Origin: Amoebophrya sp. A120
Taxonomy: Eukaryota > Sar > Dinophyceae > Syndiniales > Amoebophryaceae
NCBI GenBank assembly: GCA_905178155.1
Contig: CAJINV010000002.1
Span: forward strand, 2,881,074 to 2,945,073
Length of the DNA: 64,000 nt
Direction of reading: 5' to 3'
Shown: piece by piece, positions 36,301 to 51,300 of the stretch
How the letters are laid out: each line of letters starts with the position of its first letter
Position numbering within the stretch: position 1 is the stretch's first letter
The notes under the pieces: model-generated
Databases searched by the model: none
What the model was told of the DNA's origin: nothing
The model's input: only the letters and a program-made list of their open reading frames with translations
Program-made: the position numbers and the translations under genes

Positions 36301-39300
36301 CATGACAAGCTTGTTACACATGACACTGAAAATTTGTCATGCGCGCTTCCAAAGGGAAAACACGCTCGAGAATCCAATGTCTTGCAGGTGTAGCAAGACA
36401 AATAGTGCTGTATTCCATTTTCTGCATTACAGTTTTTTCTTGTGATATCCTCGGACCGAGGTATACTGGCCCTTGGTTTTCGAGGCGTTGGAAAATTTCG
36501 GAAAGCTTATCAAATGCATAAGGTAAGTCTGGGTCTGGAAGAATGCAGATTTTTGTCATGCTGTTTTTGCATGACGCAAAAGGGCTCTTATGTAGGCCCT
36601 AGCATCACAGATTTCGAGTAGACCCTTCCGCAATTATGCCCAATCCGCCTGACAAATCCCCCACTTTCTTGGTGGCAGGAAGTGGGCACGACCCTTTGCT
36701 GCCTATGCAAGAGAAATTCTTGTGTGTTGCGAAATGCGCATCACAAGTTCGCATCTTTCCACGACATCCAGGGATATTTGCAATTCATAAAGCTGCACAA
36801 CGTAACACAACAGGAAGAAATCTTCGCCGGGTTTGATTCGCTGGTCAACGTGCATCCCGCCGTGCAGGAGTCCTACACAACGATGAGGCGGAAAAAGAAG
36901 AAGAAAAACGGGGATGACGATGAAGTACTAGGTGACCACACAGACACCGTAGATGTTGAAGTTGAGGAAGATCCGGACATCCTCTTAATGCATAGCACCC
37001 GGCAAGTATCGCAGGAAAAAACTGTTTCACTGTGAACTCGTGATGCAGAAAGTGGAGCACAGAGCTATTTGTCTTGCTACACCTGCAAGACATTGGATTT
37101 TTAAGCGTGTTTTCCCTTGGGAAACGCGCATGGCAAATTTTCTGTGTCATGTGTAGCAAACTTGTGATGCGGTTCTTGCAAAATCATCACAGTGAAACAG
37201 GTTTTTCGTGGGATAGCAAGCCTTGCTGCGGGGAGTTACGCGGCCGGTGGTGGCTTATGATAATCCGGGGGCGCGGGCCGAGTTCCAGGCCAAGCTGGAG
37301 GTCTTCTTCATGAATTTGCTCCGTTACGAGGAAGAGATCGAGGACTCGGAGCAGCGAGCCACGTCGGAAGGAAATGGCAACGCGCAGGAGCATATGGATT
37401 GCAAATACGTCTGGGTCTGGAAACTTGTAATGCTAAAAGTCAAAAATGATAGACGCACTGCAATACGTCGCAGCTATGCATGACAAATTTTTTGGCTGCT
37501 ATGTGTTGACGTATTCCGCATGGCAAGCTGCGTCTTTGCGTGACAGGTATTAAGAGGGCCTTCTCGTGCCTATGCAACACAGAGTCTGGAGTCATGCCAG
37601 ACAAGCATGACAAACTTGCACTCTTCCAGACGGAGACGTTTTTGCATTTGATAGAGCAACATACGTTGGAAGACATGTGGTCCGCCGCCACGAGGTATCA
37701 AATGCAAAAATGTCTGGGTCTGGAAGGATCCGAACTTGTGATGCGAATTCCACTACACGCGCAAATCTCTCATGCAAAGGCAGCAAAAGGTGCCGATTTC
37801 CTGTGACCAAAAACAGGGACTTGTGATGCAGATTAAGCATTGCGGAACGTTCTCGAAATCTGTGATGCTAGGGCTTCCATAACAGACCTTCTGTGTCATG
37901 CAAAAACAGCATGGCAAAAATCTGCATTCTTCCAGACCCAGACATTTTTACACTTGATACGAGGGACGTTTCCCAGGAACAAATCGAAGCCGAGCTGGTG
38001 CAGAATTTGGAGCAGTTTCACTGGCACACCTTTTATCAGATGCAAAAGTATGTCTCGGTCTGGAAGATTGTGACATTTGTCATGCTAGTCTGGCATGACT
38101 CTGAGCTCTGTATTGCGTGGCCACAAACACACTTTATCGCCTGTCATGCAAAGACGCAGTTTCTCATGCGGAATACGCAGCACACAGGCACGAAAAAAAC
38201 TTGTCATGCTTGGCGGCGCATTGCAGTCGTGCACGTGTTATTGACTGACTTGCATCACAAGTTTCCAGACCCAGACTACATATTTGCAATGCATATCTTT
38301 GTCGCGCTGCGTTGCTTGAAGGAGGACGCTCTGAAAAAATTTTTTTCGGACGTGGAGGAAGACGACGACGAGGAAAAACCACCTGAGAGCAGTGGTAGAA
38401 CTGCTGCTGGTCGTGCTTCTAGAAGTGCTGCAAGTTCTTCCGGGAGAAGCCGGAGTACTAGTAGACATTCAAAAGCAACGGACAAGAACAGTACCAAGGA
38501 AGAAACCGAAACAAGTCAAAGTGGAACACAAAATACAAACGATTCTACTTCAACTTCATCTAAAACCACGTTTTCGGATATGGACGAGATACTGGAACAG
38601 CAGGACTTTGCGGCTTCCGAGGATGTAATGGAAAGAGATGCTATCAAATGTAAAAATGTCCTCTGGGTCTGGAAGATCATGCAGATTTTACATGACATAT
38701 GACGTCTGTAATGCATAACCTGGCATCACAGATTTTTAGCGGGCTTTCTGATGCCTATCCGGCATGAGAAATACCCTCTCCATGTAGCACAGACTGGACC
38801 CCTCTTGCTGGTCATGCAATACAGATTATTTTAGAACGCCCCCCCCAGTGCAGGATAGATGATGATGATGAACGCAGAGACAGCATCACAAGTTGCAATC
38901 TTCCAGACCCAGACACTTTTGCAGTTGATAGATGCCGCGTACCGGAATCGGAGAGCTGCTATGGCGTTCTCAAACGTTACATCCTCAACTGTTACATGAA
39001 TCTGTGATGCAAGAACAGCAAATGTGAAAGCGGAAAGCTACTTGCGCGCTTTGCATTACAAATTTGCTGGAACGGATTATCATGCTGCTTAGCCCTTCGA
39101 GAATTTGTCATGCTGAGCACCTTGGCGATCGTGTGGAGGCTGATGGCAATTCTGCATAACAAATCCGTGTAACAGTTCTTGAGAATGCCATAGCTGCCGC
39201 CCACAAGTTGTGGTCCATGCTGCTGTATCCTGTGCAAAAGCATCGTACTCGTATTGCAATTATGCATTACAAATTTTGTTCTGAAGCTAAATCCGCATTA

Positions 39301-42300
39301 CAAATTTTATTTCTCATGCTGAGGAAATTTGTATTGCATTTATACGAGTGCGATACTTTTGCAAGGCATATGCTGCTGCTGAAGCGATTGTGGCTCCACG
39401 TGCATTATCCACTGCAAATTATATGTCGGGGTCTGGAAGAATACAAACTTGTCATGCAGAATTTCCATGCCCCATGAGGTCTGGATCTGGAATGCAGGAC
39501 CTAGGATAACAGGTTCTGCGATTTGTTCTCTATCATCCCTAGCCTGCATGAGAAATAACTCCCACTCATCATGTTGGTCAAAAAAGAGCAACTTTATTTG
39601 GTGATCACGCAAGACAGATTTTTGTGTGATCCACAGGACGCATCACAAGTTTGCTCCTCCCAGAGATCCAGGGATATTTGCAATGCATATGCACGTGAAG
39701 AGCATGGCGGCCTTGCGCAATATCCTGTGCAAAAGTATCGTACTCGTATAAATGCAAGTCTTGCATTACAAATTTTCTTCTCAAGGTAAATCCGCATTAC
39801 AAATTTTAATTCTCATGCTGAGGGAATTTGTCAAGCTTTTATACGAATACGATACTTTTGCAGTTCATACGCAAGGACGAAGAGCGAAACTTCTGGGAAA
39901 TCTTCACGCTATGAATTGCAAATATTCCTGGATGTCTGGAAACTTGTGAAGATGCTGTGTGGCGTAATATCACGAGGAGGCCACAAGTGCTGGCTCAGCA
40001 TGACAAGTTTCTGAGCTTCTAGGTGTTGTCTATCCTGCATGACAAACTGCGTTTCTGCATGCCAGCACGAAAGTTTGGCTCTTGGGTAACGTGCACAATG
40101 ACAGATTTGAGAGTCATGCCAGACAAGCATGACAAACTTGCATTCTTCCAGACCCAGACATATTTGCACTTGATACACGCGAAAAAACCACGAAACCGCT
40201 TTCCAGTGCGGGCAGCGGCTGAGTATGAAGAGAAAGAAGTTCGTCACAGTCACTAACTTGCAGGCTTTGCATTACAAATTTTCTTAGCATCACAAATGTT
40301 CCTTGTATTGCAGAAACACTAGGGAAATCCCCAATGAAGTTTGGCTGTGATGCATTTTTACGCATGACAAGCAATTTTGTATTGCAAAGATGCGCATGCG
40401 TGATCGTGACGAACTTTTTTGTTTGATACTGAGCCGTTGCGTGCTCCTGCAGAACGCGTTCGGGCTGCTCAGCTTCGACCACCACCTGGATCGTGAGAAC
40501 TTCGAATATGACCTGCTCAAACGTTACAATCTCAGAAGTTACAATAGAGTCTGGATTTTGACGTATTGCATGATGAGCATGACAGACTCGGACAGTATTC
40601 CACCACTTTCTGCAATACAGATTTCGCCAAATAAAAACTGTAGTGCGATTCGGATCTGCTCCGGAACTTGTCATGCGCAATTATCTTGTGGAAGCAGGGT
40701 GGTTCATGCACTTCTTGTTGATTCTCGCATCACAGACTTCCATATTCTATTGTAACGTTTGAGATTGTAGTAACAACTGAGCAGGTTATATCGAAAACGA
40801 CGACTTTTTCCAGCCGCCAACCAATCTGCTGGGTCCCTCGCTGTCCAAGAGCCGGCGCAGCACCGACGCCCGAATGGTGGTTTGGTATTGGTTTCACATG
40901 CAGGAGAAGGCGCTTATGGGTGGTGGCGCAGCAGCAGCACCTTCATCTTCACCTTCATCATCATCATCTGCCCCAAAAACTTTTCAGAAGAGGTCGGACC
41001 TGATGCGGCCCACGCAGCTGCTCCCCTTGCACGACATTTTTGAGCAGGATTTGGTGTGCAAATACTGTCGCTCCGCCGCGTTTAAGGAGGGGTCTTTCGA
41101 AAGTTACGATCGCCGATCGGATGTGTATATGCATTGCAAAAGCATTGTAGATAGTACAAATCGCAATACAAATTTTTTCAGAAGGAAAAATGGAGTTTGT
41201 AATGCTGATTTGGCTAAGAAACAAGATTTGTCATGCATGAAAGCAATTAGGACGGGCACGATACTTTTGCAGAGCATAGTGTACGGCTGGGACTCGGAGT
41301 CGCGCATCACCCGGCAACGCGTGATGCGGTATCAAATGCAAATATCCCTGGATGTCTGGAAATAACTTGTGATGCAAGGAGGGGAATGGTGAAAGCACTG
41401 TAATGCGCTGCCCCGCATGACAAGTTTTGCCGTGGTTCTGAGTTGCGTAGTACTCCGCATGGGAACCTGCGTTTTTGCATGACAGGCAAGCGGAGCAGCC
41501 CTTCGCGGCCACGCAATACAGAGTTCAGAGTCATGCCAGACTAGCATGACAAATCCCGCAATCTCCCAGACCCAGGCATTTTTGCATTTGATATGCGGGT
41601 AAGTGAGACGATTCTGGAGGTCCCCCGGATCCTGCAGTACGTCCAGCACAGCTGCCCGCCAGACCAGGTTTTGCTCACGCGGGAGGTTCGGATGCCGGCC
41701 GATTACGATGCCTGCCACAATGCCATCATCTGGAATATTATGGAGAGAAAAAAGTTTGTCACAGTCATCAGCTTGCAGGTTTTGCATTACAAATTTTTTT
41801 AGCATCACAAATTTTCCTTGTATTGCAGAAACACTACGGAAATCCCTAATGAAGTTTGGCTGTGATGCAGTTTGACGCATGACAGAAAATTTTGTATTGC
41901 GAAAATGCGCACGAGTGATCGTGACGAACTTTTTTTGTTTGATAAATATGTGGGACACCCACTTTCAGTGCGGGTCCCAAATCCCCGTGACCAAAGTGCA
42001 CCAAAGAACCCTCGGGCGGTACTGCGTATGCGAGAAAAAAACTGTGTAAGTGTAAGTCTGTAATGCAAAAAATGCAACACAGCTACGCTTGTCATGCTCC
42101 GCATGCATGATAGGCTCGTTTCCTACGTGTTTACCCGTCCTATCTGCGCATGACAAGTTTTTCCTGTCGTGGCAGACAAACAACTTGTGATGCTGTTTGC
42201 CCAAAAGACCTAAACCAACACAGTTTTTTTCTTGGATACTGCGGGCTCCGCTGCTACCGGTACAAGCCCAATCGGTGTTATCGAAAGGAAAAATCCCCCC

Positions 42301-45300
42301 TCCCCATATCAAAACGGAATTTCTGATGCTGGATTTGTGTACACAAATCAGGTTTGTATTGCAGAGAGGCACTGCGGCCAAATCCCCAGGCTAGGTAGGG
42401 GCGAATGGGTCTAGTTGTTCAGCATGGCAAGCGGGTCACTTTTAGGGCCAACAGCATGGCAAATCGCTCCCATAGTGGGGCGGAAGCTTCTGCCCTTGTC
42501 TTCTTGCAATACAAATGTGATTTGTGACCTCAAATCAGCAACACAAATTTTCGGAAACATACCTTTTCGATATGGGGAGGGGGGATTTTTCTTTGCAATC
42601 GGTGTCCGTTGTTGTTCGGAAGGGACAACGTTTTTTATGACAGTGCACAACTCCCCCTCGTCGTTCTCATTTCTCATGCAGAATACCAAATCCACGCTTT
42701 CCCTCCTGTCACTATTATGCATGACAAGTTCTGGTAGCCCAAATAGCATTATACTCCAGTGCAAATTTGTCATGCAAAACCGGCACTCTTGCTGATGCTT
42801 GTATTGCCGTTCATTCTATATAAATGAGGCGGAGGGGGAGTTGTGCACTGTTATATTTTCCCACAAAACCTGCAGGGCGGGGAGGAAGAAGACGAAGAGG
42901 AACAAGCAGCGAAAACGAGGAGGTCGTCGTCCCTGGGACTTGGACGCAACTACTGGTCCGAGCCCGCGAGCTATCACACGTCGAAAAAAGTGTAGTTAAT
43001 ACAGTTACACGTTTGTTGTCAATTCAGCAGCACAAATTTCGTTGCATGAAGGAGAAAATTTGCAATGCAGAAATCCTACGGGAATAAAACACGTAGTACG
43101 AAACAAGGCTCGTCCTATGCATATCCGGCATGACAGAGCTTGTCTGTCTTGCTTGGCCTGCAACACAATGTGTAAGAACTGTAAACTACGCTTTTTATTT
43201 CTTGCGATACGGGCCTGGAAGTCCAGTGCGAAGACTGTTCGCTCAGCGCGCATGTAGTGCTGGAAGAAGAGGATGTGCGGGGTTCTATCCTATGTAAAAA
43301 CGTCCCCAGCACCCCATAGTCAAGTTGGCAAATCTGCAACACAAATCTCCAAGTTTTGGGAGTTGTGCATGACAAAGCTCCATCTGCAGTGCAGTGCTGG
43401 TTAGCAAGGGCAGCCGCATGAGAAACCCAGCTTGTCACATCCTGTTTACAGCATTACAAAGTCCAAAACACTATTGGAAATAGTGTCTCTCATGCTCATG
43501 GAGATGCGCATTACAAATGTTCCTGTCATTGCGCATTTGCATGACAACCCTGGGGTGGGGACGTTTTTCTTTTTGCTGAGGATAGGTGCCTCGGGCAGGA
43601 GCCGGGTCCTCGCCCCCCTGACCAGGTGGTCCCGGAAGAAAAAAGGGGGCGCTCTGTACCGACGCCTCGGGCTGATGACCCGGCTCAACGAGACAGAGGG
43701 AAGGAGAACGTTCCGGGACCCGGGCAAAGATGAACACTTATGAAGTGCAAAAGCATCGTACAAGCCCCGCATTACAAATTTTCTCAGCATGAAAAATCGA
43801 ATTCGTCATGCTGTTTCACCTTGCAAAGGAAATTTGTCATGCATGTTTAGAATTAGTACGACGAGTGCGGTACTTTTGCACAGGATGACACTACGAGCTG
43901 GGCAAGAACGTCCCGAAGTTCAGAGACCTGATTATGGGATTCTCAAACGTTACATTCTCAACTGTTGCAGCGTGATTTGTCATGCAGAAACACTATCACG
44001 CTTCACACTCTCAAGCTTCTTCGCATGACAAGTTTTCGACGCGCAGCTAAGCAGCATGATAATCCGTGGCAAATCTGTGATGCAAGACGCGCAAGGTTCC
44101 CCGTTTCCATGTTGCTGTTCTTGCATCACAATAATTCATGTAACATTTCAGAATGTAACGTTTGAGAGCGGCATACTGATGCGGCTGCAGCCGTTTGAGA
44201 CGAACGACGCGTTTGTAAGCAAATTGTTCGAAAGCGAGGGCAAGTCGGCGGTGGTCAGTCCCTGGACCCGCACGGGGTTTCGCAGTGACCTGGGAGTGCA
44301 ACCGGTCACGCGCACCCCTTATCAAGTGTAAAAATGTCTGGGTCTGGAAGAATACGAACTTGTCGTGCAGATTTTACATGGCCCGTGACGCCTGTGATGT
44401 ATTCCCTGGCATCACAGATTTTCTGAGTGCTTCTTGATGCCTATTCCGCATGACAAATGGCCTCCCCGCGTAGCAGAAACTGGGCGTCTCTAGCTGGTCA
44501 TGCAATACAGATTTTTCTAGAATCCAAAATTAGCATCACAGGTTGCATCCTTCCAGACCCAGACACTTTTACATTTGATACCCCTCTTGGCATGACCACT
44601 GCGGGAGGTGGTGGCCCCGCCCTCGGCAAGAACCAGCAAGCGGTTTTATCATTTGTAAAAACGTCCCCACACCAGAGTCAAGATGGGGATTTTGCAACAC
44701 AAACCTAGAAGTTTTGTGAGACACGCATGACAAGTTGCACTCCGCAGCTTAGTGCAGGTTAGCAAGTGCAGCCGCATCACAGATTCATCTGCTCATCCTG
44801 TTCACAGCATCACAAATTCCAAAACACGACTGGAAATGGCTCTCATGCGGATGCGCATTACAAGTCTTCCTGTCTTTGCAAATCTGCATTACAACTCTGG
44901 CGTGGGTACGTTTTTACTCAGGATAGGATGGTCGTGGCCCCGCCCTCGGCAAGAACCAGCAAGCGGTTTTATCATTTGTAAAAACGTCCCCACACCAGAG
45001 TCAAGATGGGAAGTCTGCTAGACACATCAGCCAGCTTTGGTCGTTTGGCATGACAAGTTTCTCCTCGTATTGTAATTTCCTGTTTAGGCAGTTCAGCAGC
45101 ATCACAGATCTCGCACATCATGCTGATTCAAGCATCAAAATAAAGTCGAACTCCGAAACACTACTAGAAAATGCCTCTCGTGGCGCTCCGCATGGCAATC
45201 TTTTTTGGCATGCAGATTTGCATTACAACTCTGGTCGTGTGGGGACGTTTTTACTCAGGATAGGTTTCGCGGATGAGGATGACCAACGAGATCGGGGCTT

Positions 45301-48300
45301 TGTTGAAAGCCGGTGGACCTATCGCTAGCCGCAAAACTTCCCTCCACCTGCCCTACCCCGCGCAGAAGCCGTATTCCTACGTCCTGCCCTCGATCGTGCG
45401 GTACCGAAGCGTGATTGCCTCGAAGCTGCTATCCACAGAAGTGCAATACGTATAATTTTTGTGGTACTCCTATCGTGAATTGCAGTCTTGCATGACGAAT
45501 CTCACTCCTATACGGTAACTCAGCATTACAAATTTTCATTTTTGAACTTAGGAAAACGAAGATAAAATTTGTGATGCAATTCCGACTAGTAGTACTATAA
45601 GACATTTTTGTATGTAGTGAGGTCACCGAACGGTTCTAACCGGGGAGTTTTTTTGCCATCTCCCCTGAAAAACGACCGGCAGTTTTCAAGCGGCCGGAAG
45701 CGTTTTTTGACAGAAAAAGTTTCCAATTATCAAGCGGCCGGGGCTTTGAAGTCAAACAAGCCCGGTCGAAAACTATCGATTCGCACTTGATAAAACGACG
45801 CAGGGGAGCCGGCAAAAGGGGCGCCCTTCTGAGGCGCCCACCGCCTTAGTTTCTGGCGATTTGGGGCGCCCAGAAAAGGGCGCGCAAAAAACGCGCCCAA
45901 AATCAGAACAGCGAAACAGCATGGCGCGGCCGCGATTTCGGAGCATTTTGGGCGGCCGCGAAAGCGGCCGCCTTTTCGCCGGTTTCAGAGCCTGGGAAGC
46001 TTTGCAAAAAGCGCTGGCGAGAAATAGAAAAACGCAAAAAAGAAAAAGCGCGCCAGACGCGCAGAGCCAATCCGCATGCTATGGGCCCGGTTTTTCCTCG
46101 CTTTTTGGGCGCCCCCCGTGGCGCCCGGATCGGCCTCATAGCATGGGGGCTGGCTTTCGGAAAGGAATTTCGAAAATTTGTCAAAATTTGCGACGCTTAT
46201 CAGGCGGCCGCCATACCGTGGGGCCTAACGTTACTCACGGCGGTATGGCGGGCCCAGAAAAATCAAAGCCGCGGCCAAGGCGACGGCCGGCAAGAAAACG
46301 CCCACGACCTCACTACCTCCGCCCCGGCGGCTATATTTGGTATTATGCATAGCTGCCCGACTGGGAGGACCCAAAGCAGAAGATTGTGGACGCCCAGGGC
46401 ATATGCATTGCAAAAGCATCGCACTAGTAGTACTAAATCGCAGTCATGCATCGCAAATCTTGTTCCCAAGGTAAATCTGCATGACAAATTCCATTTGTCA
46501 TGCTGAGGGAATTTGTCATGCGTTTTCTACTTAGGTGCGGTGCTTTTGCAATGCATAGGGCAAGCTCCACATTTTTGCGCGGCAGCTCGACAAAAAAGTG
46601 TTTGGGGGCGCGTGGAACATGTACTCGGGCGCGCTCGAGGAAGTGTTATGGATCGCAAATATGTCTCGGTCTGAAAGATTCTTGCAACTTGTCATGCTAA
46701 ATCCGAATGATCATGGAAAAAAAATAAAATCTCTGTTGCATGAGTGCCAAAAGTAGCTGTCCACTGTGAGGAACCGCCAAGTCGGGAGGGAGTTTCTTAT
46801 GCAGGATAGGCATGGCAAAGACCTCACAGAGTCTGTCATGCTAGGTCCCGCATTCCAGACCTCTTGGGTCCTGGAAACCCTGCGTGACAAGTTTACACTT
46901 TCTCAGACACAAGTGCGGTTGATAAGTGTTCGACTACGACAAGATGTCGCCCCACAACGATGCCATCTGGCATATGGCGTTCTCAACAAGCGTTTTTACA
47001 TTCTGAATTGTCACATGTTGAGTTTGTCATGCAAAACTACCGTAAGCCGCCAGATGATGAACAAGCTGCGTCGCATGACAAATCTCCGACAGCATCTAAA
47101 CAGCATCCAAATCTGTGCCAAATCTGTGATGCGAGAGCCTCAAGCGTGCCTCTTTGCCTGTTGCTGTTCTTGCATATACAACAATGTCTTCATGACGTAA
47201 GAGTTGGGAGTGTAGCGTTTGAGAACGCCATAGGGCAGAAGAGACTGGCCGAGGTCCAGCACGGCGAGGACGGTCTTAAGGCGGGCGGGGGGGACAACTA
47301 TCAAATGCAAAAATGTCTGGGTCTGGAAGAGTGCAAGTTTGTCATGCTTGTCTGGCATGACTCGAGAATCTGTGTTGCCTAGGCACGATGAAAAGGCCCT
47401 CTCACCTGTCATGCAAAATAAACGCAGTTTGCCATGCGGAATACGTAAGACATGGCAGCCAAAAAATTTGTCATGCATAGCTACGTTTTGCAGTGCCATG
47501 CGTCTACTATCATTCACTTTTAGCATTATAAGTTTCCAGACCCAGATCGATATTTGCAATCCATAACAACCCCGACGACTACATTGCCCCCGCTCCCGTG
47601 CTTAGCGAGGAAGCCATCCGGAACCTGATCGACATCGGGTGGCAGGGCGCCCAGGGGGACCCCACCGGTGCGGAGGACGCGGAGATGTTGCACGACCACG
47701 CCATCTTTAGCGAGCGGGTCCAAGAGGTGCGAGTTGACCGCAAGCCGCCCCGCACCCAGGAGGAAACGCTCCAGGTGGGCGAGCAAAAGCGTTGGGAGCC
47801 ACTGCCGTTAGAAAAGGATACCCGGCGCGGGCCGCACACCGCGCGATATGCACTGCAAAAATGTCTGGGTCTGGAAGGATGAAACTTGTCATGCTGTCTT
47901 TGGAGTCTAGAAAAATCTGTATTGCGTAGGCCGCAAGAGGAGTCCAGTTTTTGTTACGCGGAGGGGGCATTTGTTATGCTGTATAGGCATCAGGAAGCCT
48001 TCGCAAAATCTGTGACGCTAGCGCATACATCACAGACATCATGGATCATGCAAAATGTGCATGACAAGTCCTCCAATCTTCCAGACCCAGACATTTTTGC
48101 AATTCATACGCGACGGTTTTTGACCATGTGGCGGAGCCTTCTCGAGCAGGGACTTGTATGCATTGCAAATGTCCCTGGATGTCTGGAACAGTGCAACTTG
48201 TGATGCTGCATTTGGATGCTAAAAAAAATCTGTATTGCATGAGCAGCAAGATGAGCAGTCAAAAAATTTTGGCAACGCCGATCGGGCATTTCTCATGCGG

Positions 48301-51300
48301 GACGCGCATCGATAACAGGCGCTCAGAAGATCTGTGATGCTAGGGCATACATAACAGATATTGCGGACCATGGAAAATGTGCATAAAAACAAACTTGTCC
48401 TCTTCCAGACCCAGACATATTTGCAGTTTATAACTCGTGATCCAGGGCGATTCTTACGCGCCCTTTCAGCACATGAAAAATGCCGCGGAGGCGGACGATC
48501 GTGCGGAGTTTTTGCACAACAAGAAGTTCGCGATCCCCTTTCCCACGTACGAAACAGTGCACAACTCGCGTCGCCCCTCCCTGCCCTCATTTGTCATGCA
48601 AAATTCCAAATCCACCCTTTGCCTGCTACCTCTTTTTGCATGACAGAGTGCCCCGGAATCCAAAACAGCACTACAGTCCTCTAGTAGGAATTTGTCATGC
48701 AAAAGCTGCATCTTTGCCAGCGCTTGTGTTGCTGTTCATGCAATACAAATGAGGGAGAGGGACAGAAGTTGTGCACTGTCATACCACGGGGCGCATGATC
48801 CGGGACATGCAGGGCATGTGGAACCCCTGGTTTCAAGCCGAAAGCCCGCACGTTATGAATTGCAAAAGCAACGGAGTAGTATAAATTGCATTACAAATTA
48901 AGTAAAAATTGCATCAAATTAAGTAAAAATTGCATTACAAATTAAGTAAAAATTGCATTACAAATTAAGTAAAATTTGCATTGCAAAAGCAACGGAGTAG
49001 TATAAATTGCATCAGATTTCACATGTCAAGTAACGCACACCGGCCTCCTAGCAAAAAATTAATGATGAATTTATATGAGAAAGAGGGGCCTAATCAAAAA
49101 AAAAAAAAAAAAAATTGCATTACAAATTTGCTCAGCACGAGAAATGGAATTTATCATGCTGATTTGCCTTGGGAACAAGATTTGTAATGCAAGACTTACA
49201 ATAGTACTTTTGCACAGGATACACGTGATCCCCTTTCAATTCTACAATTACGCCGCCCGAAAGCTCGCGATCGTGGACTCCCGCCGGGGATCCTCGCTCC
49301 GCCTGGAAATGGTATGACAGTGCACAACTCCACCCCCTCCCCCTCATTTGTCATGCAAAATACCCAATCCACCCTTCGCCTGTTAGCGCTGTTTGCATGA
49401 CAGATTCCGGAATCCAAAACAGGAGCACGACAATCCTCTACCTGCTAGGAATTTGTCATGCAAAAGCTGCATCTTTTAAAGATGCAAGCGCTGGCAAAGT
49501 AGAAATGGGGGGCAGGGAGAGTTGTGCACTGTGATAAAGGGACTCCTACCGCCACAGTAGAGCGTTGCGCCGCAACCGCGGGGCGCCCTTGCTAACCTTC
49601 CTGTTGTCCACCATCATTCCGCACATCCAGAGCATATGGCGTTCTCAACTGTTAGACATTCTCAACTGTTCTCACATGGATTTGTGATGCAAGAATGACA
49701 AAAGTTAAAGGGGTCACCTTGCGCGTCTTGCATGACAGATCTGGCAAAGATTCTCAGCCTGTTTGGCACTTTGGGAATTTGTCATGCGAAGCAGCTCGAT
49801 CGTGTTGATTCTGATTGTGATTTTGCATTACAAATCATGCAACAGTTCACAGTGTAACACTTGAGAACGCCATAGAGCAGACAGGACCAAGACTGGGTGC
49901 AGCGTTTGGTGCCCTTCCCCAGGGCGGCGGGGGAAATAGTCTCCTCATCTGCTCCTGCGCCGCCCGGCGGAGATGAAACAAACAAAAACCGAACGAAGAC
50001 CGGATCACTAGGGCACACCTTCCGTGTGTTCGAAAAACTAGATCCAGCTACGATGCCTACGCCACTTTATCAACTGCAAAAATGTCTGGGTCCTGGAGAA
50101 TGCAAATTTGTCATGCTGAGTCTGGATCATGCAAAAATCTGTGTTGCGTGATTGCCAAAAGTTGGTCAATTTTAACCAAGTTGAGATGGAGTTTCTCATG
50201 CAGGATAGGCATGATAGAGATCTCACGGAGTGTGTTATGCTGAGTCCTGCATTCCAGAGCTCAGGGGTCATGGAAAATCAGCATGACAAATCCCGGAATC
50301 TTCCTGAACCAGACATTTTTGCAATCCATACACTTTACTGCGATGACATGTTTTACACCGGCTACACGTCGAAGGATGCAGTACTGCAAGGAAAAATCCC
50401 CCCTCCCCATATTGAAAACGTATATTCTGAAAATTTGTGATGCAGATTTGTGACCACAAATCTTGTCTGTCTTCCTAGAAGGCAAATCCAGGCTCTCTGC
50501 TACGCTATGCAGGCGATTTGTAATGCTGTAAGGACTACAGGGCAGCCGCCTACCATGCTAGGCGCCTACACTAAAGGGCCCCTATCTAGGCTTGCGATCT
50601 GCGTGCAGTCCTCCACTGCAAGACACACCTGAGTGGTGTACACAAATCCAGCATCATAGATTTCCTTTTCGATATGGGGAGGGGGGATTTTTCCTTTTGA
50701 TATGCAGAGAAAAGTGGCTTGGAGCGCAACTACCGGGAACAGTGTCTGCCCGTGTACCGGCTCCAAGACCTCGCGCTGCACCAGCAACTGCAGGACTTTT
50801 TGCGGAAGCACTACCCCCAGCTGCGGCGGTTCCGCGACCTCCGGGCCGAGCTGGCAGATCTGGTTTTTCAGTTATCCAATGCAAATATGTCTGGGTCTGG
50901 AAACTTGTGATGCTACGCTGCAAATAGTGAATGCTCTGTAATGCACATCCAAGCATGAGAAATATTTGTGCGGCTTATTATTGCGGTTTCTGCATGACAA
51001 ACTGCGTTTTTGCATGACAAGCCAAATGGTCTCTTCTTGGACACGCATCAGAAACTTTTCAGTGATGCCAGACAAGCATGCCAAACCTTGCATCCTTCCA
51101 GTGACCCAGACATATTTGCAATGCATATCAGTTGTCTGCGGATTATCGACGGGATAACATGTGGCTCGAGCGGCAGCGGCGGCACCTGATGATATGCATT
51201 GCAAAAGCATCTTACTGTTACTAGTAGTAGCAATTGCAATACAAATTCGCTCAGCATTACCAATGTAATTTGTCATGCTGATTTGCCTTGGAAACGAGTT

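Noticed and set aside
45728-45792. TATCAAG...CTTGATA as a miniature nested introner
   Set aside because: No matching 5-bp flanks and no family core; probably chance within the cargo.
45861-46352. 163-codon frame inside the 922-bp intron
   Set aside because: Arg/Pro/Gly-rich, in GC-rich cargo, and excision of the whole interval is needed to keep the host frame.
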